Positions 55,432 through 64,000 of a DNA stretch of 64,000 nucleotides are shown here, in pieces. The notes beneath the pieces are model-generated. The model had not been told where the DNA came from. It did not search any database and was given only the letters and a program-made list of their open reading frames with translations. Positions within the stretch are counted from its first letter, which is position 1. Every line of letters starts with the position of its first letter. Origin of the DNA: Cladopsammia gracilis (Eukaryota; Cnidaria; Anthozoa; Scleractinia; Dendrophylliidae); assembly GCA_022457155.1 (NCBI GenBank), contig JAJGOT010000294.1, forward strand, positions 979,001 to 1,043,000. The letters run 5' to 3'. Position numbers and translations under genes: made by a program.

Positions 55432-56208
55432 ACAAAGGAAGATGAAACATAACCCGAGCACTAAAATATACTATAATAATAATATTGTTAATTGATGACA
55501 AGAACAAGATTCCACAAAGCCATTGTCAGAACCCAACATTTCTTTTATGTACAGACTTGTGAACGGATGTGGCAAACCGGTCACAGAAAAGGTTGAGATT
55601 AACTCCATTAGAAGAATAATCGAAGATAGAGGCCATTAGCTTCAGGGGCGGATCCAGGGGGGGGGGGGGGGAATGAAATGGGTGAATTTTCACCCCCCCC
55701 CCCCCCTTTTCTGAGACCCTTTCTTTCTGATGCACTGACCTCAAACACCTCAATCAGGCTTTGGTTCTATTGCATTTAAAATTTAACCCCCCATTTCAAA
55801 ATCCTGGATCCGCCCCCGAGCTTCTGTTGATAAAATGAAGAACGTAAATTAGAATCTTTGTTAGGCGACATGTTATTTCACAGCTGTATTTCAGTAAGAG
55901 AACTGTTTCGCTAGTTGACCTTTTTGAAATATCTGGATGAGAAATGCTCTAAGTCAAAAAAGGACAGAAGAGGAGTTGCTTGAGTTCCTCTTCAATTCGA
56001 AATATCAGTTTCACAAATCCGTCGTTCATGAATAATGAGACACCGCAAAGACATTTCTGTTGAAGTGGCTATAGACTCATAAAAGTCGTCCTGTTTTGAA
56101 CTATGATAACCATATAAAAAGCTACACAAAAAGCTTACCATCATGGCTCATTGAACAGAAAACAAGTCAGCATTCAACGGGAATCATCTCCATGACTGAA
56201 GGAAATGC
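55432..56208. repeat. Tandem-duplicated 5' flank block, copy A'
   Basis: Copy of 53797-54361, longer because of the 175-bp element at 55644-55818. Its right edge is broken by another GGGGCGGATCCAGG end at about 56216. Confidence 0.75.
55644..55818. mobile_element. 175-bp TIR element with AGCTTC duplication and known empty site
   Basis: GGGGCGGATCCAGG faces CTGGATCCGCCCC. AGCTTC occurs at 55638-55643 and 55819-55824; the duplicate block at about 53990 reads CCATTAGCTTCTGTTG without an insert. Confidence 0.75.
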
Positions 56209-56985
56209 TTGGCAGGGGCGGATCCAGGATCTTTTTATAGGGAGTTGCAAAACACATATTTTCTTAGTTGTGTTTAGTTATGTTTTGTCTTCGTTTTATT
56301 TGAACAATGGTTTCAGATTGCAGAAAAAATGTCACGTGACAACGCCCACCTGGCCCTGGAGACATATATTCAATCGTACATGTCTACGAAGTGTTTTTAA
56401 ACTTTCCCACATTTTCATTTTCTAAAATATTTTTCCCGAGGAAACCACTCATTTAACAGTACAAGACCAGTCGATAAAACCTCCGATTTTCAGAAATGTC
56501 TTGGAGAAAACGGAGATCCAGAGCTCAGACAAGATTTGTTTTTCGTTTGCAAGACGCACAGCGTTTGGAGTTGAACTTCGATCAAAGTTAGCCCATGGCG
56601 CTGAAAAGAATGGGCGGTGAAACGAACCAACTTCGTGCCAAAATTGCGATCGCTTGAAAGTTATTCGAATTTGCCAATAAGCTTCGCAACACGTTGATCA
56701 AAAGCTATGTGAAATGAGCTGTTCTGACAATCTGTACTGAATTATTTAGAGTACGCGAACATTTTCACGTTGAAGATTACCAGTATATGCTTATATGAAC
56801 TAAAGAAAAAAATCAAACCTATTTCTGGTAACATGAGTGTAAAAACAACAATTTTTAACTTTTTTTAACAGAACCATAGAATGTTTCGGGAATGATGCAG
56901 GAATAAATCTAGAAAAGTATTTGAAGACTTTTAACACATATTTATGTAGTCAAAATGGCCCTCGGCTAAAAATGTCGTTACTGCG

Positions 56986-57272
56986 CCTTTCAATAACATG
57001 CGGAATTTGAAATTCAAATCTCCACCAACAGCTGCGTTATTCCCTGCCGTCAATCATAATTAATACGAAAGCCTACGGACCATGTAAAAAAGAAACAAAC
57101 AAAACGGATCAAAATCTACCAATCATAATGCACGGACGTGACCTTTTGAACTCATTAAAGTAAAGATCTGTTTCCTGAGAGCTAAGCTAAGATGATTGAC
57201 GGCAGTGTAAAACGCAACCGTTGGTGGAAATTTGAATTTCAAATTCCGCATGTTATTGAAAGGCGCAGTAAT
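56986..57272. mobile_element. Foldback MITE with about 80-bp arms
   Basis: ACTGCGCCTTTCAATAACAT at the left returns inverted at the right; TGATTGACGGCAGTG marks the inner boundary. Half of it occurs beside exon 49602-49763. Confidence 0.65.
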
Positions 57273-57793
57273 TAAAACTTACTTGACGGCCGGATACGCA
57301 CCACAAATTACGTACCTTCGAGATCCTTCGTTTTTGTCAAAGAAACTCTTCCTGTTTGATCCTGTTTGTTGAGCTAAGTTTGCATGGTTTCTGTCAAACC
57401 GACATCGAGGAAAAACATAACAGAAATGACAAAGGGTATTAAAATTCAATTCAAACATATCTGTAAAAACAACCATAATGTCCAAATTAGGGAACTTCTA
57501 TCTTGTCAATGCTTCGTTGACAAAATAAAAGCATGCATTCATGAAATCTTTTTCATTAAAAACTTGGTTAGAATCAAAAGAACGAAGTGTGAACAGATAA
57601 GGAATATTGACAAAGGCATAGGATGGAAACAAGTCCAAGCTAAGTGAGATGACGGTGTTACATATTAAAATTGAAAGTGTTCATGGTATATTGAACATAA
57701 CACAATGATATGGATAACAGTGGTCGAAACATTCCATTCCACGACAAGTGAATTTAGTTTTGTATTATTAAAGTGAAAAGAGTAAGTTATAAA

Positions 57794-58876
57794 GCCTGGT
57801 TTTCACTAGCGATATAACCATAAGCATAAGCATAAGGATATAAGCATAATCATAAGCATAACAGCACTTATATTCAGTAAAAACGATCCCGACATATTAA
57901 GCACCAGCATGAGCGCAAGCATAAGCATAAGCCGGAGCATAACAGCTCTAATGTCCAGTGAAAACCGGGGCCTAACATTATTAAGCATAAGCATAAGCGC
58001 AAGGATAATTGGATAGCGATGGAATGGACATAAGTTCGTTTTGTTTGGCGCCTCATACATAAATAGTACTTTATCTGTTTAAACGCTAAAAGCTCACCTC
58101 GACTTATCGAAGAGAAACCCAGCTAGCTTTCACTAAAGAGAGTCTAAAGAATGCGACTGTTTTTAATACTTCATGATGATTATTCAGTTTCAGACGCCAA
58201 AACAAGTTTCCCTTGCCTTTGTTTCTTTTTCTGCTTATTTATTTACACTTGAACGCTTTTCAATGTCGCGTACTGTTTCTGTCTTGACACCCGCCTCACC
58301 ATTTTAAATGCGGAAAAAGCCCTTATTGGATATGTTTCATTTAAATAACGAAGTGTGAACAGAAAAGGAATATCGACAAAGGCACAGGATGGGAACAAGT
58401 TCAATTTAAAGCTAAGTGAGCTGACGGTGTTACATATTAAAATTGAAATTTTCATGTCGTTCATGGTACAGTGAACCAACACAATGATATGGATAACAGT
58501 AGTCGAAACATTCCTAGCTTGGCGGAGAGGCGGCTGTATTCGCAGGCTAAAACATTCCATGACAAGTCAATTTAGTTTTTTTATTATTAAAGTTGAAAGA
58601 GTAAGTTATAAAGCCTGGTTTTCACTAGCGATACAACCATAACGCTTATATTAAATGAAAACGGACCCGACAAGCGCAAGCAATGCATATGCTTAAGCGG
58701 GAACATAACTTACAGCTCTCATGTCCAGTGGGAACAGGCCTAACATAAGCATGAAGATAACGCAAAGAATAAGCATAAAGATCAATCTTATACTTATGTC
58801 AATGTTCGTTATCACTTGACGCAAATTCTTATCAGCTTCCGCTTATGCTTATGTCGCTAGCGGAACGTACCAGGCT
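57794..58876. repeat. Cluster of MITEs rich in ATAAGC and duplicated flank
   Basis: Two elements (about 57794-57975 and 58611-58740) start AAGCCTGGTTTTCACTAGCG and end GTCCAGTGRRAAC; a third ends at about 58876. CATAAG hexamers dominate. Flanking sequence at 57585-57660 and 58345-58440 is directly duplicated. Confidence 0.55.
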
Positions 58877-59220
58877 TAACAAAGCATTAATTTAGTTTAT
58901 AAAACTGAACAAGTTCACTGCCCAACAAACAATTGGATAGCGATGAAATGAACATAAGTTCATGAATAGTACTTCATCTGTTTAAAGGCTAAAAGCTCAC
59001 CTCTTCTTATTGGCGAGAAGAAACCCAGCTAGATTTCGCGAGAGAACGCGACTGTTATCAGTGCTTCGTGATAATTATTCACTGTTTCAGCCGTTAAAAC
59101 AAGTTTCTCTTGCCTTTGTTTCTTTTTTCCGCTTATTTCGTTACACTTGAACGTTTTTCGATGTCGCGTTTAAATGTTTCTGTCAACAACATTTGCGTTC
59201 CGTTCAAGGCTTGGATAAAT

Positions 59221-61034
59221 AGGCCATTTCCGAGTTGCCTTTAGCCTCTCTATCAAAGCGAGGCTAGGTGCGAATCCTTTCATATGAAAATGAGTTTTCA
59301 TTCACTTAAGCAATAGAACACATTTTCTATGACTTTACCGGCGTAATAGAACCACGCGGGATGTTGGGAGAACACGAGAAAAGCTTGTAAACCACGAGCC
59401 GTAGGCGAGTGGTTTACAAGCTTTTCGAGTGTTCTCCCAACATCCCAAGTGGTTCTATTACGCCGGTAAAGTCATAGAAAATGTGTTCTATTGCTTTTAT
59501 GAAATAACTATGAAAAGCGTTTGGAAAGAGAGAAATTTGTTGTAGTTTTGTGCCGATCAAGTAGCTTGTTCTCATAACATTCATCATATGACCGGGAAAA
59601 CCAATCAGAGCCGCTGAAAGAATGAACTTTACACGATGCCACTGACAAAGCTGCACTGACAAATTCACGGGTTCAACGAAAGTGATGAAAAGTTTTAGCG
59701 CTTTGAAATTCGTCAGTTGGAATTTATCAGCTGAAAGAAGAAAATATATTCAATGATTCAAAAGTTCTTTGAATGGGAAATCCAGAAAATTGTGTCCGGA
59801 ATCTGCCGCCGCAAACATGAATGTACGAGGAAAGTTTGAAAGCCTAAAATTTTTATGGCGTATGTTGGATTCAAAGATTGCCTTCTTGTCAAGAATTTTT
59901 CAATTGGAATAAAGGTTAGTTCCAGAAACTCAGCTTCTGAAAATGTTTTCGACTTTATCCACTTACTTTGAAGTGTACAATGAAGCCCGTACTTCTCTAC
60001 ATTTTAAGTTCTGAATGAAAACTAAGCTCATTGTTTTTTAAGCCTACAGTTGAATAATTTGTTTGATCATTCCATGCAAATAATTTGTTTAACCATAAAC
60101 CTATAATTTTTGTTAGCTTCATTTTCTTCTTGCTAATTGATCATCCTTGCTTGGACACATAATCAGAATTTAAACTGCATCGGGTACAAAAGTATTCAAT
60201 GAAAAAATCTCAAAAACAAAACACGATAAAGCGTAAGATAAATGGAATCGGCGTAAAATAATTATCCTAAACAACAAAGCTATAAGCTTAAGCCTTACTT
60301 TTTAATTCCGCTGTGAAGATCCGTCTTATTTAGAAGTTATCTTAGGATTTGTAGGAACATTTATAAACTTCAGTTCAGTGAATTTCAATCGAAAATTCCT
60401 CAATTTGAAAGCCATTGTTTTCTCTTAGGGATCCATAATTTTGAGCTTTCCACTAATAGCTAAACCTTCAGTTCAATGAACTTCACAAAGTACATATCGA
60501 GGTTGTTTTGATTGTCATTGATCGCTGCATGTAAGCCTTTCCAAACCAATGTTAAATGAAAATATATTCCTGTTGTTGATATCAGTTTTAAAATATTAAA
60601 GCTTAGTGTTCTTTTGTCGTTAAGCCGTTTTTTGTTTGCGTGCGTGGGATTTTTTTTTCTTTATTTTGTCGGTTTGAGCAGCAACTTATCGTTTACAAGA
60701 AACATATCTTCTCTTCTCATCTTCTAACAGACCACAATATGCAATAAGACACTAAACCGGCTAGAGTTGTGAAATTCTTTTTCCTCACGCTTGTGTTGAT
60801 GCAGTGGAAAATTGAACTTTGTTTACTTTACAGTTTCGCTTGCGCGGTTTTCTATGAGTTTACCGGCACAATAGTTAATAGGTCTTTGGCCAATCAGAAC
60901 GCGCGTAGTATCTCAGTTATTTTATAAATGCAAATAAAACTTATTTGCATGTGAATGAAAACTCATTTTCATGTGAAAGGTTTCGCACCTAGCCTCGCTT
61001 TGATAGAGAGGCTAAAGGCAACTCGGAAATGGCC
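59221..61034. mobile_element. 1.8-kb foldback/TIR element
   Basis: The left end TAGGCCATTTCCGAGTTGCC (59220 on) returns inverted at 60950-61035 with about 85-bp arms. Near the left end an inner palindrome (59311-59494, about 80-bp arms) contains TCTATTACGCCGGTAAAGTC. No transposase frame longer than 85 codons. Confidence 0.65.
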
Positions 61035-61375
61035 TATTCTGCCGGCAGAATTTTGAGCAGAATAAGCGATTTTTGAGGCGAGCATTCTGCCGGCAGAATA
61101 AGGCCTTTTCGAGCAGAATCTGAGCAGAATAACGAAAAAAAACAGTATTACTAATTATATGCATAACAGTTGAACGAAAATTTGAAAACTGAATACAAAG
61201 CAAATGGAAACTACCTTATGATTATTGTGAGTATCTCGGAGATATAAACAGCATTTGAAGTCAGCGGCATTACATAAAAGCGCCCGCATAGACATAAATT
61301 TCTTAAAAATAAACCATCATGTCTGATTGTTTTTAGAATTGTCTTTGTTATCGAAATCCTGTTGCTAATCTAAGT

Positions 61376-61848
61376 GGGAGGCTTACTGTAGGCTTTACTG
61401 TAGGTTGCTTGGACTATTTTTAAGAATGGAGTTAACCGACACAAACGACTAGCAAATAGTCATTCAAATTTCGACGTTTGTGTGCACAACAACTTGAAAC
61501 TCTTTCTCAACAGCATCCAGCAGGCTGAAATGCAAGTCTTGCCATGGAAGTTCCCACCTTTCTACCCATATCGTACAAAACACGGCAAATGCGACAAGAT
61601 ATAGAAACAAGACTAAAGATCCTTGGCGGTCGTCATTTCGGTTGTCACGCGGCAAGCCTAAGGTAATGCGTGACGACCGATGTAACGGCAGTCAGGCGTC
61701 TGCATTTATGTTGGATTCCACAAACAAGAAAAAAAATCAATTAGAAAAATAATGGATTTGACCAAAGCGAGAAGTTTATTTTTGTAGCGAATTTTTATAT
61801 CAGTGATTGGTTAATCAAGAAACCTGGTTTGTAATATCCATTTTTAAG
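61376..61848 (+). pseudogene. Rearranged fragment of the WFIKKN-like gene's 3' end
   Basis: 61376-61570 copies the intron before the NTR exon and most of that exon (about 25170-25371), including the acceptor TTTCTCAACAG. At about 61571 it jumps to sequence matching 27828 onward: the end of the last exon (AAACACGGCAAATGCGAC), the stop and 240 bases of 3' flank. The intervening 2.45 kb is missing. Retained intron shows a DNA-level copy, not a retrocopy. The fragment cannot encode an NTR domain. Confidence 0.85.
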
Positions 61849-62195
61849 CGTTATTGCCGTCGTGCGGTGGTGTCTGTCCGGCTGTCCGGCTGTCCGGCTG
61901 TCCGGATTACACCCGAGAAACATTGGGAACTAGCCTTGGAGGATAAGATAAGGTCACGTGACCACCTCGCCCCAGAGAGTTTGCTTTGTTCCGCCATTTT
62001 GTTTTGAGGTGCGGAGATCGAGTAAAGGTATTTTACACCGCCGTGCTTCATTTATCGTGAATCTGCGTGAATATGTTTGCGCTCACTTGCAAACAAACAG
62101 ACACGAAGTGATATACATACATCAGCAGTACATAGTCGCTCTCGCGATAGGCAAAAGGTCTACACTGAATTATTGAGTCTGGGCGCTGTTTTGGG

Positions 62196-62325
62196 CTCTT
62201 ACTTCGTGTAGAGGACACAAACAAAAGGAAACAATGCTTCATCAAAATTCTTTTACCCAAAAACAATGACCGAAAACAATGTTTCCTATTGTTTTACGTC
62301 ATCTGTGCGGTACACGAAGTAAGAC
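62196..62325. mobile_element. Small inverted-repeat element
   Basis: CTTACTTCGTGTAGAGGACA faces GTGCGGTACACGAAGTAAG; the inner GGAAACAATG / CAATGTTTCC blocks are also inverted. Confidence 0.5.
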
Positions 62326-62480
62326 CCCTGTTTTGCCTTTCTCAGAAAGAACTTGTCAGAACTGAAGGCCAGAAATACAGTTGCCACGAAGCTCTCGGAA
62401 CGGGCTCAGTGATTGGTTGATTACTTCACTTCCGTTGCAGCGGTTGCAAGAGCGCACGTGTCCTTTCATGCTCATTGATT

Positions 62481-62504
62481 GGCCATTCGAAAGTGTTATA
62501 AATA
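62481..62504 (+). promoter_or_regulatory. Candidate core promoter of the right-edge gene
   Basis: An inverted CCAAT motif (ATTGGCC, just before 62485) precedes TATAAATA at 62497-62504, about 140 bp before the predicted ATG. Confidence 0.4.
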
Positions 62505-62644
62505 AATATCTCGCGGACAGCTCGAATTGTCACGTCAGCGTTGAACTATTTTTGCTTTGGACTATATCGGTGTGTTCATTCTTGTATTTAAGTTTAGCTT
62601 TTTTATTTTCGCTTGGAGAGTGACCAGCTTGAACCAGCTTCGTG

Positions 62645-63755
62645 ATGGCGTCTTGGACTCGTCGCGGTCAAGGTACCTGCCCAGGTTGCCAAACTACATA
62701 TTCTACCCGTTGGAAGAGTCGTAATTGTGCGAAATGTGGGTATTTTCTTGGAGGTTCTGCACCAGTGAAGGCGCCCAAGCTGTCGTGTCCGGAGTCCGTC
62801 AGCCTTTCGGAAGCATTGTTTTCTGTGAAAACAAGCACGAGAGATGACAGATGTTTTGTTTGTAAAGAGGGCAGTCGGGTTGTATGTTTGAACTCTGCCT
62901 GCAAGGATAACAGAGCTGTATTCATTGCAAGCAATCGAGCTCATGAGTTTGCTTGTAAGCACACTACGCTTGTTGCCAACAGCGTACAACCTGAAAGTGT
63001 GTTTATCCTCTCAGAGGAGAAAATCACAGCATATAACTGTGATAACTCAACAAAGGCATCATTGCGAAATGCTATGCTTAACATTCCTAGCGGTCACTAT
63101 ACGGTGTACAAGGTGACCGACAAGAACTATGTGGTCTATGGACCTCCATCTGCATCCAACACCATCGGATACTGCCACGTTAAAAAGGAGGAAAGTGCCA
63201 GTGCCAGTGCCACAACTCAGTTTGTGTTTAAGTGTAGTGCTAAAGAATGCAAAGCTTTTGTTTGCAAAGGCAAACAGGAAAAAACGCGCGCTGTTTGCAT
63301 TCATCTCCATTCGCTTTTCTGTTCACTGGAACTGTCCAAAAATAATCATTCCAGCGCTGCTTCAACCGAATCCCAGCCCCAGCCACTTGCATCTACAATT
63401 ACTTCTGCTTCAGACAGTGCAAGTAATTCAAGAGCTGCCACTCTCAAGTTGTATGGCGATAAAAGACTTCCGTACCAGTTCAGCTCTGAGTTATTTGCAC
63501 TGATTAACAGAAGAGATGCCCAGACATTTCTCAATGAGGAATCAGATGAAGGTTGGCCACTTTCATTCGAAGTTAAAAGCGTGGTTTGTGAAGTTTGTGG
63601 CCAACCCCTTGGTCCAAGCAAGTTGCATCCTGGCAGCCGAGGAAGGAGTGTTCTATTCACAAACTTGAACCCCTTCAAAGAAATTTCCATTAAGATTAAG
63701 GAATGCACCGCCAACTCCTGTAAAGCCATACATCGCGTGTTTCCTACAGAGGAAG
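62645..63755 (+). CDS. Cys-rich protein of unknown function, first coding exon (runs off the window)
   Basis: ATG at 62645, frame open for 370 codons to a GTAAGA donor at 63756, phase 1; the rest of the gene lies outside. The N-terminus has a zinc-ribbon-like pair CPGC and CAKC; further CxxC or spaced cysteines occur in CFVCKEGSRVVCLNSAC, CSAKECKAFVC, VVCEVCGQPLG and ECTANSC. A Ser-rich spacer separates two halves. I do not recognise a characterised family. The pattern recalls Cys-rich segments of domesticated transposases (KDZ/Zisupton type), but this is a guess. No signal peptide. Confidence 0.6.
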
Positions 63756-64000
63756 GTAAGATTTAAGATATTATTACTTACCACTTTTAAAGATTTTTTT
63801 TATCATTTAATTAGTGAACAGTTGAAGTTTGTTTGAATTTTTATAAAGTCGTACAAAATGTTAAAACAGCAGTAGTACAGTATGTTTTTTTTAGTTTAAG
63901 TAATGCTCCACATAAGAACGATAGCAAACTTCATTATTCTGCGGCATTGGCTCTTTCCCACATAGAATATCTTTGATTTCAATAATGGAGGAGGAGCTGA

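Noticed and set aside
57279..57485. Minus-strand frame ending at a GTAAGT donor near 57290
   Set aside because: The donor would be phase 2, which does not fit TPR-CHAT exon 2, and no domain is seen; at most part of a decayed 5' block.

Overview
The window is animal nuclear DNA. It has long introns with GT-AG junctions, extracellular mosaic domains built from phase-1 exons, very many TIR and foldback elements, tRNA-derived repeats and a tyrosine-recombinase retrotransposon. The combination of a WFIKKN-like protease-inhibitor mosaic, a tetratricopeptide/CHAT protein and an Ngaro element suggests a marine invertebrate, most likely an anthozoan cnidarian such as a coral. This assignment is inference; no marker gene fixes the species.

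Left part (2.5-27.9 kb, + strand): the 3' part of one gene, with twelve exons whose phases chain without conflict. In order they encode two follistatin/Kazal domains, a linker, a WAP domain, a Pro/Thr linker, a third follistatin/Kazal domain, a Kunitz domain, a fourth follistatin/Kazal domain and a three-exon NTR domain with the stop codon. This is the WFIKKN toolkit with extra follistatin domains and no visible Ig domain. The signal-peptide exon was not found. The introns hold MITEs, giant hairpins, two pairs of duplicated blocks and an array of decayed copies of the Kunitz exon start.

Middle (33.9-52.0 kb, - strand): a complete seven-exon model for a 1104-residue TPR-CHAT protein. The N-terminal TPR domain keeps the five residues of a Hsp70/Hsp90 carboxylate clamp. 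Ten nearly identical 40-residue TPR units follow, then a CHAT peptidase domain with its His and Cys in place. Its third intron carries an Ngaro element in the opposite orientation (39.9-46.3 kb) with split direct repeats, a Gag-like reading frame with a zinc knuckle, RT-RNase H and a tyrosine recombinase. The same intron holds a LINE 3' fragment and a 37-bp satellite.

Right part (52-64 kb): several decayed copies of the CHAT gene's promoter/first-exon block, many MITEs, a 1.8-kb foldback element and a rearranged fragment of the WFIKKN-like gene's 3' end. Near the edge lies the first coding exon of an unrecognised Cys-rich protein, running off the window.

The two main genes face each other, with 3' ends about 6 kb apart. 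Nothing in the sequence shows that they work together. Gene models rest on splice signals, reading-frame phase and domain continuity only.
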